Shown in pieces: positions 1-6,765 of a DNA stretch of 64,000 nucleotides; positions within the stretch are counted from its first letter, which is position 1, and each line of letters opens with the position of its first letter. Source of the DNA: Anaerostipes sp. 992a (GTDB taxonomy: Bacteria > Bacillota > Clostridia > Lachnospirales > Lachnospiraceae); assembly GCF_001940245.1 (NCBI RefSeq), contig NZ_MJIG01000004.1:310001-374000 (forward strand), given 5' to 3'. The notes under the pieces are model-generated. The model had not been told where the DNA came from, searched no databases, and worked only from the letters and a program-made list of their open reading frames with translations. Made by a program: the position numbers and the translations under genes.

Positions 1-639
1 ACTGTCTGTTGCAGTTGGGATATCTGCACTTGCACTAACACCTCTTTCTACGACTTCGAAATCATAATCCTTAGCCAGCTTCTGGTAGGATGCAAGCTGA
101 GAATCGGAATTGGTTTCGCTTGTTGTATGTAAGATACCAATCTTCTTTGCTTCTGGAAGAATCTGACGAATCAATTCTAACTGCTTTTCATATGGATAAG
201 CATCGGAGGTTCCAGTAACTTCTCCCACCGGTTTTCCATCTTTATCTGCTAATTTTGCTGCAACTGGATCAGAAACTGCTGTATAGATAACAGGAATTCC
301 CTCTTCTTCTGCCACGTTGTAACATGCCATAGCACTTGGTGTTGCAATGGCGCACATCAAATCCACCTCTTCAGAAAGGAAATTGGTTGCAATCTGAGAA
401 GCTGCACCTGTATCGGACTGAGCATTTTCATACTTCACCTCCAGGTTTTCACCTTCTGTATATCCTTCTTCCTCTAACCCTTTTAAAAATCCTTCTCTAC
501 AGTTATCCAAAGAACCATGCTCTGCAAACTGCTGGATTCCAATGGTTACCGCTTCTTCCTTCTCGGATCCTCCACATCCTGTTAACATTGTTCCTGCTAA
601 AACTACGCTTAAACCGAGTGTTAATAATTTTTTTCTCAT
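1..639 (-). CDS. TrpX-like ABC transporter substrate-binding lipoprotein, 3' end off the window
   Basis: Extracellular binding protein of an ABC importer, probably for tryptophan. The 213 codons present start MRKKLLTLGL, pass through a hydrophobic signal segment and reach a lipobox LTGC with the lipidated Cys at about residue 22. The body resembles the complete binding protein at 31024-32043 (shared IG-x-Q start, GEN-x-K/V block and CAIATPSA/LAIATPAA block), so it belongs to the ABC_sub_bind family (PF04392, COG2984). The start has an AAAGGAGAAG ribosome site. Upstream, across an IS200-type insertion, lies a T-box leader with a TGG specifier, and Trp T-boxes are known to control trpXYZ transporters in Firmicutes; the ligand is inferred from that. 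Permease and ATPase genes would lie to the left, outside the window. Confidence 0.85.
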   Translation of the reverse strand, partial: MRKKLLTLGLSVVLAGTMLTGCGGSEKEEAVTIGIQQFAEHGSLDNCREGFLKGLEEEGYTEGENLEVKYENAQSDTGAASQIATNFLSEEVDLMCAIATPSAMACYNVAEEEGIPVIYTAVSDPVAAKLADKDGKPVGEVTGTSDAYPYEKQLELIRQILPEAKKIGILHTTSETNSDSQLASYQKLAKDYDFEVVERGVSASADIPTATDS

Positions 640-721
640 TTTTCTTCTCCTTTACAATCCTTTTATTCCGTGAAAACAAGCATGAGTGTTCTGTATTCAT
701 CTTATCCATCTACCGGGGGTT

Positions 722-752
722 TTTATTACATAAAACTTCTTAATGAAATAAA
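722..752. repeat. AT-rich palindrome, degenerate possible copy 6
   Basis: Imperfect inverted repeat with ends TTTATT and AATAAA and a central ACTTCT. It resembles five better copies elsewhere in the window in size and in the TTATTACAT flank, but lacks the GAAATTC core. It abuts the left end of the IS200-type element. Confidence 0.3.
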
Positions 753-1470
753 TCACAACCACCGGCTCAGCCGGTGGTTTGTACTTGCCCTATAAGGGCA
801 AATTACCGGCACTAGAGTCTAAAGACTCATCGAATGGTTCGCCAACTGCAACATCATTTACCTATGGAGCCCTAAAGGGCTCATTTTATTTATTTGCTTT
901 TACTGGCTCACCCGTAAACGGGTCAATATACTCTTTTAGTGTCATTTGATCATATTCTAAATCCTCTTTTAACTGATTTTGAATATACTCTTGTATTTTC
1001 TTTGCATTCTTCCCTACAGTATCTACATAATATCCTCGACACCAGAAATGTCTATTTCCATATTTATACTTTAAATTTGCATGTCGTTCGAATATCATGA
1101 GTGTACTTTTTCCCTTTAAATACCCTACAAAACTTGAAACACTTATACTTGGCGGAATCCTCACCAGCATATGTACATGATCTGGACAGATTTCTGCCTC
1201 CACTATTTCTACACCTTTTCTTTTGCATAGCATACTCAGAATATTAGCTATATCTTGTTTTAACTTTCCGTATGCCACTTTTCTTCTATATTTTGGTGCA
1301 AAAACAATATGATACTTACAATTCCATTTTGTATGTGATAAACTACTAATATCCATTTGGATAACCTCCTTTGATTTTATGTGGTTGGCGAACCAACATA
1401 ATTATATCATTGGAGGTTTTTTACTGTAAGCTGAAGCAATGCTGACTCACCGGCTGAGCCGGTGGTTTCT
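751..1470 (-). mobile_element. IS200-type (IS200/IS605 family) insertion element
   Basis: A single tnpA gene is bracketed by two near-identical palindromes built on ACCGGCT-x-AGCCGGT, at 757-779 and 1448-1464. Subterminal hairpins of this kind are what IS200/IS605 transposases recognise; the family makes no target duplication, so exact ends cannot be fixed by eye. Between the tnpA stop and the left end are further short hairpins at about 785-801, 815-828 and 866-881, which would act as terminators or insulate the element. The element sits between a T-box leader and its probable target gene. Confidence 0.85.
886..1356 (-). CDS. tnpA: IS200/IS605 family transposase TnpA
   Basis: Single-strand DNA transposase of the HUH Y1 class. 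The 156 residues contain the metal-binding HUH motif as H60-V-H62 in CPDHVHMLVRIPP and the expected nucleophile Tyr near residue 124 in IQEYIQNQ. Length is typical for the family (about 130-155) and the frame is intact, so the element may be active. An AGGAGG ribosome site precedes the start. A 12-base stretch in the 5' leader (1384-1395) is the exact complement of one in the 3' region (835-846), which could fold the mRNA and limit translation. No tnpB accompanies it. Confidence 0.95.
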   Translation of the reverse strand: MDISSLSHTKWNCKYHIVFAPKYRRKVAYGKLKQDIANILSMLCKRKGVEIVEAEICPDHVHMLVRIPPSISVSSFVGYLKGKSTLMIFERHANLKYKYGNRHFWCRGYYVDTVGKNAKKIQEYIQNQLKEDLEYDQMTLKEYIDPFTGEPVKANK

Positions 1471-1536
1471 TTGTTCCTCAAAGTTTCGTTTCTCTGCCTG
1501 AGAAACTCCACAATGATGAACAGGCTTAAAGCCTAA

Positions 1537-1568
1537 CAAAAAAATCCCAAGCTATATCTTATAGCTTG
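1537..1568 (-). terminator. T-box terminator hairpin
   Basis: On the minus strand an 8-bp perfect stem CAAGCTAT/ATAGCTTG (1568-1548) is followed by GGATTTTTTTG. It lies just past the T-box sequence, where the terminator of a transcription-attenuating T-box belongs. Confidence 0.88.
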
Positions 1569-1806
1569 AGACGAAAATTTCTTCCGCGGTACCACTCAAA
1601 TTGATCATTGAATATCCACTTTATCATATACTATCATATATGTCCACTTGATAACGGGTTAGAATCCCGGCATCTCCTACTAACTTCAAAGATACCCTCA
1701 AAAGTCCATTCAATAAAAGTTCCCGTGCTGTATTCTCACCAACGACAGCTCTCTTTAACGTTCACACATTATCTACTACTCTTTTTCAACGGTTTGATTT
1801 ATTTGT
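1537..1806 (-). promoter_or_regulatory. T-box riboswitch leader, specifier TGG (tryptophan)
   Basis: The minus strand shows the ordered hallmarks of a T-box: AGAGAG near 1753, a GTTGGTGAGAA distal loop of stem I, the specifier loop GAA-TGG-ACTTTTGAG with TGG at 1708-1706, and the conserved TGGTACCGCGG T-box at 1594-1584, ending in an intrinsic terminator. The specifier reads Trp, so uncharged tRNA-Trp should stabilise the antiterminator. No aminoacyl-tRNA synthetase follows; the next original gene is the TrpX-like binding protein at 639, about 900 bases downstream, of which about 720 are an IS200-type element. Confidence 0.93.
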
Positions 1807-1813
1807 TGTTTTT

Positions 1814-1842
1814 ATTCTAAGACCATTTCTTTTATTTGTCAA
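1814..1842 (-). promoter_or_regulatory. Sigma-A promoter of the Trp T-box transcript
   Basis: TTGACA at 1842-1837, 17-base spacer, TAGAAT at 1819-1814. This is a near-consensus housekeeping promoter placing the start near 1806, just ahead of stem I. Confidence 0.88.
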
Positions 1843-1866
1843 TCCTAAATTTTCAAATCTTATCCA

Positions 1867-2499
1867 TTATTTATAAAAGGCATGTCCCTCATATTCGAAC
1901 AGACGGGTCAGGCTACGGTCAAACCAGCTGACGTTTTCCGGATCCGCCAGCGAGCGTTCCACAAAGTACAATGCTCCCTGAGAATAATCCTCTCCCTTTA
2001 GCGCCCGATCCACACTTTCTCTGGAACTCTCTGTCACATTCACCGAATCATATCTTCCGTCGGCAGTAGGAGAAAATTGTACTGCACCATGATCTCTCTG
2101 GAAGACTACTCCCGCTATGCTATCCGGGAATTCTTTGGATTTCCATCGATTAATGACCACATTGGCTACCAAAATCTTGCTTTTCATATCCTTATCCGTG
2201 GCCTCAGCTTCCACGATTCTAGATAGAATTCGAAACTCCTGATCCGAAATCTGATAAATGCGTCTTGCGGGAAATGCCTCGCTCTTTGCGGTAACGTCGA
2301 TCATATTCAACGATTTTTGTAATGGCCTTGCTTCCTTTAACAGCTGTTCATCCAATATGGTCTCATAAGAATTGACAGCTGCCAATGGATAAAACTCCTG
2401 TTCCATTGTATTTGCAAAGGTATTGGACGGCACAGCCGATGCGATTAGAAATCCGCCAGCAAGCGCCAGCTTGGCATACAATTTATATTTCATGTTCAT
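1867..2499 (-). CDS. SleB-like cell wall hydrolase, probably sporulation-linked
   Basis: Secreted peptidoglycan hydrolase of the Hydrolase_2 family (PF07486), which contains the spore cortex-lytic enzymes SleB and CwlJ. A signal peptide at the N-terminus (hydrophobic run LALAGGFLIASA, cleavage near TFAN) is followed after about 70 residues by the catalytic domain: ILSRIVEAEA with the expected catalytic Glu, VANVVINRW, and GALYFVE near the end. I chose the ATG at 2499 because AAAAGGAAG lies 5-6 bases before it; an ATG at 2514 has no ribosome site and would leave only a few bases of leader behind the predicted start point. A sigma-E-like promoter upstream supports expression in the mother cell. 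Monocistronic. Confidence 0.85.
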   Translation of the reverse strand: MNMKYKLYAKLALAGGFLIASAVPSNTFANTMEQEFYPLAAVNSYETILDEQLLKEARPLQKSLNMIDVTAKSEAFPARRIYQISDQEFRILSRIVEAEATDKDMKSKILVANVVINRWKSKEFPDSIAGVVFQRDHGAVQFSPTADGRYDSVNVTESSRESVDRALKGEDYSQGALYFVERSLADPENVSWFDRSLTRLFEYEGHAFYK

Positions 2500-2528
2500 A
2501 CACTTCCTTTTCATTATGTACTAATTAA

Positions 2529-2557
2529 ATTGTATGCAGGTTTTCTTTCAAATATGT
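2529..2557 (-). promoter_or_regulatory. Sigma-E-like (mother-cell sporulation) promoter of the cell wall hydrolase
   Basis: ACATATT at 2557-2551, 14-base spacer, CATACAAT at 2536-2529. The Bacillus sigma-E consensus is KMATATT, 14-15 bases, CATACANT; only the first base of the -35 element deviates. The predicted start lies about 20 bases before the chosen ATG. Confidence 0.7.
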
Positions 2558-2611
2558 TACATTTTGTTCATTACTTTTACTTATATTCTTAACAATTTAT
2601 TGTTTTTTATT

Positions 2612-3781
2612 CTAGGAATGGGATAAATCCAAATCATTTTTGTCCACCACGATGACTCCCATTTCTTCTGCACGATTTTTTATGGTCATTTCTTTCTGAT
2701 TGATCTCGTTGGTCGTAATGATGACTGCCTTTGCACCGTCTCCACCAAACCTCTGTGCATATTGCTTGATTTCATTTAAATCCACTGCATTGATCTTTCT
2801 CATCTTACAGGAAATAAAGATTGGCGTATTCTTTTTCCGAATCAGCAGATCGATCTCATTCTTAACATCAAAGTCTTCTCCCAAAACTCCATTCCAATCC
2901 AAAATCACACTTTCCATGACCTCATCATATTCTTGGGAAAGACAAGCCGCAATGTATACATACATTTCAAGCCAGCTCCCAGTGACCAGCAGCGATTCCT
3001 TTGCAAACGGACTGGTATAAGTAAAAGAGATTTCCTCTTCTCCAATACAAACATCCTTCAAAAGTCCAAATTCTTCCATCTTGAAAAACCACTTTTTATC
3101 TGCATATACAGTAATATTATTTTGAACCACCTGCGCATTGCTGGTTTTCACTGCCAATGCATCGTGCAGTTCATTTTTACGCATGCAATTCTGCAGATAC
3201 TGGGAATAACGCATATATTCTTTTTGATTTTTTAATATGAAAACCGCACATTCTAAAATGATCTGATAATCGATTTCTTTTGGAATACGATGCATATTCT
3301 TCTCGATGCAGCCTCCATTTAACTGAACGATCATCTCCAAAGTCAGATCCATCGGCTCAAAATCTCCTGCATATTCCTCTCCATCTTCCCAGTTAGATGC
3401 GATTCCACGTTGATAATCTATGCTGATCGTCGGAATCCCACGCACAATACAGTTATAAAACACAGCAATGTTCAGCAGAGGATCTCCACCACAGATTTCT
3501 ACCAAAATTTCTGAATGATTCTTGAATACTTCATTCATCCAGACTCTAATTTCTTCTCTGACTGCATCTGTTCCTGATACTTCTACAGGAATCACGATCA
3601 CTTTGGTTTCCGGGCTATATTGGGAAAGAAAGTCCAACAGACCCTTTCTCTTTCTCCTGTCCACTGTCGTAGGACAGAGGATATAAAATGTATCTGGGTG
3701 ATATAACAGACATCCACCAATATTTTCATTTAGATGTTCCTGATCGAATATTTCTATAAGACATTCTACTTTCTTCTTCAT
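2612..3781 (-). CDS. CARF-domain nuclease-like protein (Card1/Can2, DUF1887 type)
   Basis: Resembles the Card1/Can2 nucleases, in which an N-terminal CARF domain senses cyclic oligoadenylate made by type III CRISPR effectors and a C-terminal PD-(D/E)xK domain then cuts nucleic acid. Length, 389 residues, is close to Card1. The N-terminal 150 residues look like a Rossmann-type CARF fold (LVEICGGDPLLNIA is the ligand-loop candidate), a helical linker follows, and the C-terminus has the restriction-like pattern GSWLEMYVY, NEID (D311) and FISCKM (K326). The acid expected two residues before the Lys is Ser324 here, so activity is doubtful. No cas gene or CRISPR array lies nearby; it stands alone with its own promoter between rnpB and a wall hydrolase. 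Family assignment is by pattern, not by search. Confidence 0.78.
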   Translation of the reverse strand: MKKKVECLIEIFDQEHLNENIGGCLLYHPDTFYILCPTTVDRRKRKGLLDFLSQYSPETKVIVIPVEVSGTDAVREEIRVWMNEVFKNHSEILVEICGGDPLLNIAVFYNCIVRGIPTISIDYQRGIASNWEDGEEYAGDFEPMDLTLEMIVQLNGGCIEKNMHRIPKEIDYQIILECAVFILKNQKEYMRYSQYLQNCMRKNELHDALAVKTSNAQVVQNNITVYADKKWFFKMEEFGLLKDVCIGEEEISFTYTSPFAKESLLVTGSWLEMYVYIAACLSQEYDEVMESVILDWNGVLGEDFDVKNEIDLLIRKKNTPIFISCKMRKINAVDLNEIKQYAQRFGGDGAKAVIITTNEINQKEMTIKNRAEEMGVIVVDKNDLDLSHS

Positions 3782-3823
3782 ATTTCATCTCCTGTCTTTT
3801 TGCATTTTCCTCTCTATAAGCTT

Positions 3824-3852
3824 ATTATAATATGTTATCTAAAATAGAACAA
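3824..3852 (-). promoter_or_regulatory. Sigma-A promoter of the CARF gene
   Basis: TTGTTC at 3852-3847, 17-base spacer, TATAAT at 3829-3824. The -35 element touches the right-hand repeat copy at 3851-3885. Confidence 0.7.
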
Positions 3853-3885
3853 CTATAAGAAATTCAAGGAATTTCTTTATGTAAT
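3851..3885. repeat. Dispersed AT-rich palindrome, copy 1
   Basis: GAAATTC (3859-3865), AAG, GAATTTC (3869-3875) with AT-rich flanks TATAA and TTTATGTAAT. It lies between the rnpB terminator and the CARF promoter, the same kind of position as the other copies. Confidence 0.7.
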
Positions 3886-3915
3886 AAAAAACTGCCGGAA
3901 CTCCGACAGTTTTTT
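3886..3915 (-). terminator. Terminator of rnpB
   Basis: AAAAAACTG-x-CGG stem with loop AACT and a T-run on either strand (minus: CGGCAGTTTTTTATTAC). It follows the 3' end of RNase P RNA by about 35 bases. Confidence 0.85.
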
Positions 3916-3949
3916 CTGTTTTATGCTTTTTTCTCGTCATCAGCAAAAA

Positions 3950-4296
3950 GACGAGCCAGACGATAAGCCGGGTTATGTCTTGAATGATCATCTATCTCGA
4001 CTTACTGTTACCAGCAAGCTCCAGCGACCCACCTGAGAACAAGCCGGGCAAGCTTATGGTTCTCAATTCGGTCTTGCTTCGAATGGGGTTTACATGTGCC
4101 CTGCCTGTTACCAGCCAGGCGGTGAGCCCTTACCTCGCCTTTCCACCCTTACTTCCGGCAAATGCAGGAAGCGGTTTATTTCTGTTGCACTTTCCTTGGA
4201 GTCACCTCCACCGGACGTTATCCGGCATCCTGCCCTGTGAAGCCCGGACTTTCCTCACCTGCCAACAAGCAGGCGCGACCATTTATCTGACTCGAA
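3950..4296 (-). ncRNA. rnpB: RNase P RNA, bacterial type A
   Basis: Catalytic RNA that removes the 5' leader of pre-tRNAs. On the minus strand I see the conserved blocks in order: GAGGAAAGTCCGGGCT (CR I), AGGGTGGAAAGGCGAGGTAA and GGGCTCACCGC in the middle, ACAGTAAGTCGAG, and GACATAACCCGGCTTAT (CR V). The ends pair as helix P1: CGAGTCAGA at 4294-4286 with TCTGGCTCG at 3960-3952. Total length near 347 nt fits type A. It starts only about 20 bases after the stop of the upstream kinase gene but has its own promoter. Confidence 0.95.
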
Positions 4297-4301
4297 ATCA
4301 T

Positions 4302-4330
4302 ATTTTAACATAATTTAGACCTGAAAGCAA
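4302..4330 (-). promoter_or_regulatory. rnpB promoter, embedded in the end of the kinase gene
   Basis: TTGCTT at 4330-4325, 17-base spacer, TAAAAT at 4307-4302, with a TG extension (TGT before the -10). The -35 lies in the last codons of the upstream gene, whose stop is at 4317-4315. Start predicted near 4296, which matches the P1 helix. Confidence 0.78.
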
Positions 4331-5964
4331 CCTCCACCGATAAATTCCCGCAAAATAGAGCTTCTTGGAATATCTTCACTTTTGACATTTAAGAAATAAT
4401 CAAAAAACTTTAACAACCTTTTGGCTTCCTGATACTCGACAGAATCCCTTGGAACAGCAAATAATAACGGCTCTGCATATTGTTTTAAGACAGCCAATTC
4501 ATATACCTGTGCAGAATTGAACATAACATCGGCCTCCTCCTGATAAGGAAAGATGTTTCGTTCCTCTCCAGCCCGGACGGAATGCCAACGAGCAATGGTG
4601 GATCTGGCATCCACGCCTCTAAATTGTGCATCTCTGACAATCCTCCGGATCAATCTGCCATCTGTGGTCGGTATCCGATTATGCTGATCGATGGCCAGCT
4701 GCGTAAGGGCGCTGACATATATCTTATACTTACATTCCTTCGGAAGATCCTTTGACAGCTTTTCATTTAGTCCGTGAATTCCTTCAATGATCAACACATC
4801 ATTTTTCTGGATTTTTAGAGGCTTTTCCATTCTTTCGCTGATACCGGTGATAAAATTATACCGCGGCATCACAACTTCCTTTCCATCCAGAAGATTCATC
4901 ATGCACTGATGAAATAGAGGAATATCCAGACATTCAATGCTTTCAAAATCATAATTGCCATATTCATCTTTCGGAGAATAGTGACGATCTCGGAAGAAAT
5001 CATCCAGTGAGATCGGATGCGGACGCAAACCGTGAATCTTTAACTGAATGGCAAGCCGATGGGAAAAGGTCGTCTTTCCAGATGAAGAAGGACCTGCGAT
5101 CAGTATGATTCGTTTGTTCTTATCCACAATTTCTCTTGCAATCTTATTGAGCAGATTCTCCTGGAGTGCCTCCTGGACAAGAATCAGCTCCTGAATCTCT
5201 CCTCTGGTAATGACATCATTTAAGGATCCAACATCCGAAATTCCCATGGTCTTTGACCATTCCTTCGATCTTTGCAACACGCGAAGCAGCTTCGGCTGAG
5301 GCTTCAATGGAGGAATTTTTTCTGGTTCCTCTCTTTTGGGCAGCCGTAAAAGCAGATACTGCCCCATAGTATCCACCTGAAAATATTTCAGCTTTCCCGT
5401 ACGAGGAAGCATATATCCATAAAAATAATCCTCATAATCATCAATGCGGTAAAGATTGGTTTTGGAGGATCTGCGATATTTTAATAGCTCTACTTTATCA
5501 TATCGCTTTAATTTTCCAAAATGATCCACTGCATCCTGTGTCCCCATGGTAAACTTCTGTATCGGAAGATCCATGCTGACCAGTTCTGTCATGCGATTTT
5601 GAATCTGCTCTGCCAGGTCTTTAAAGAGTATCTTATCTTCTCGATTTAATTCATAAAAAAGAGCATTTCCAACGGAATGTAAAATAGTAACATTCAGATG
5701 ATCCTTATCTCCCAGCACATCATATACGGCCTTAAAAAACAACAGATTGGCGCTTCTTTTATATGTCAGATATCCTGGTCCGCTGGATGCGGTCAAAAAT
5801 TCTATCTCCCCATCCTCTTTTATTTCCATCTGTAGTTCCTTTAATTTTTGATTCTGCTGAGCCAACATGGCACAGTCTGACAAGCCCAGCTGATCTGACA
5901 GCTGTTCATACGTAGTTCCTTCTTCGACCTGATAGATACGGTCTTTTACTGTTACACGAATCAT
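4315..5964 (-). CDS. Uridine kinase-like nucleoside kinase with N-terminal TGS domain
   Basis: Predicted nucleoside kinase of the phosphoribulokinase/uridine kinase fold. The 549 residues start with a TGS-like segment (about 1-60) and a region like the second domain of threonyl-tRNA synthetase (about 60-200, with LHSVGNALFYEL), then a kinase domain from about residue 285: Walker A LIAGPSSSGKTTFS, PISLDDFF and LIIEGIHGLN. This three-part architecture is recurrent in Clostridia; the role of the first two parts is not known. Uridine as substrate is inferred from fold only. Start supported by GGAGGG nine bases upstream. Last protein gene of the dnaG-rpoD block; its 3' end contains the rnpB promoter. 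Confidence 0.85.
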   Translation of the reverse strand: MIRVTVKDRIYQVEEGTTYEQLSDQLGLSDCAMLAQQNQKLKELQMEIKEDGEIEFLTASSGPGYLTYKRSANLLFFKAVYDVLGDKDHLNVTILHSVGNALFYELNREDKILFKDLAEQIQNRMTELVSMDLPIQKFTMGTQDAVDHFGKLKRYDKVELLKYRRSSKTNLYRIDDYEDYFYGYMLPRTGKLKYFQVDTMGQYLLLRLPKREEPEKIPPLKPQPKLLRVLQRSKEWSKTMGISDVGSLNDVITRGEIQELILVQEALQENLLNKIAREIVDKNKRIILIAGPSSSGKTTFSHRLAIQLKIHGLRPHPISLDDFFRDRHYSPKDEYGNYDFESIECLDIPLFHQCMMNLLDGKEVVMPRYNFITGISERMEKPLKIQKNDVLIIEGIHGLNEKLSKDLPKECKYKIYVSALTQLAIDQHNRIPTTDGRLIRRIVRDAQFRGVDARSTIARWHSVRAGEERNIFPYQEEADVMFNSAQVYELAVLKQYAEPLLFAVPRDSVEYQEAKRLLKFFDYFLNVKSEDIPRSSILREFIGGGCFQV

Positions 5965-5982
5965 CTAAATCCCTCCAGTACA

Positions 5983-6765
5983 CTAGATTACTTTATAAGG
6001 ACTCCCTGCTTTGACAGCAATCACATCCAAAGAAGTCTTCTCTTTAAGAAATTCTGCCACATAATCTACAAAAATATACTCGGTTCCATAATGCCCTGCT
6101 TCAATGATAGCCAATCCCATATCCATAGCATCCAACCCTTCGTGATGCCCAATATCTCCTGTGATCAATACATCTGCACCGCATGCCAATGCTTCCTTCA
6201 CCATACTGCGCCCGGAGCCTGGAGAGATCGCTACCTTAGAAACCTGCTTTTCTTCTTTCCCAAAAAGCAGTACATGTTCCAGCTTTAACGCCTTCTTCAC
6301 AAATTCCGCATATTGACCAAGGTTCATTGGTTCTGGAAGCGTAGAGACCCTTCCGATGCCTTCCACCCTATCCTCTTCTTCTACGGTTACCTCTAGCGGT
6401 CTGGCATCTTCTGGAAATCCAAGATAGGATCCCGCTAAATCTGCCATGCCGATCACATCAAAGTTGGTGTGCATTGCAAAACAGGCAATTTGATTCTCCA
6501 TCAGCTTCAACAGCTTTCTCCCCATAAAGTCCTGATCATTGATTGCTTTGATGGATGAGAAAAGTACCGGATGATGGGTGATGATCATATCCACTCCTTC
6601 TTCTACAGCCCTGTCTACCACCTCATTGGTTGCATCTAAAGCCACCAGAACCTTTTTCACTTCTTGATCACTTCTTCCTACCAGAAGTCCTACATTATCC
6701 CAGGAGCAGGCATATTGCTTCGGTGCAAATGCTTCTAACAGCTCCATTAATTCCTTACCTTTCAT
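5983..6765 (-). CDS. Nif3-like dinuclear metal centre protein (DUF34)
   Basis: Member of the NIF3/YqfO family, toroidal hexamers with a two-metal site; cellular function is debated (a role as GTP cyclohydrolase I-like or metal chaperone has been suggested). The metal ligands are visible as MIITHHPVLF (about residues 60-70) and EAGHYGTEYI near the C-terminus. At 260 residues it is the short form without the PII-like middle insert of Bacillus YqfO. Its start overlaps the end of trmK by 11 bases, implying translational coupling; the pairing trmK-nif3 downstream of rpoD is widely conserved in Firmicutes. Confidence 0.92.
   Translation of the reverse strand: MKGKELMELLEAFAPKQYACSWDNVGLLVGRSDQEVKKVLVALDATNEVVDRAVEEGVDMIITHHPVLFSSIKAINDQDFMGRKLLKLMENQIACFAMHTNFDVIGMADLAGSYLGFPEDARPLEVTVEEEDRVEGIGRVSTLPEPMNLGQYAEFVKKALKLEHVLLFGKEEKQVSKVAISPGSGRSMVKEALACGADVLITGDIGHHEGLDAMDMGLAIIEAGHYGTEYIFVDYVAEFLKEKTSLDVIAVKAGSPYKVI

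Noticed and set aside
1608-1820. Open frame of 70 codons on the plus strand
   Set aside because: Antisense to the T-box leader, with no ribosome site or protein features.
3984-4313. Open frame of 109 codons on the plus strand
   Set aside because: It is exactly antisense to RNase P RNA, whose conserved structure explains the sequence; no ribosome site.
1-6000. CRISPR array or cas genes to go with the CARF protein
   Set aside because: I looked on both strands for regularly spaced 25-40 base repeats and for Cas10-like or Csm/Cmr proteins and saw none; the dispersed palindromes are single copies, not an array.
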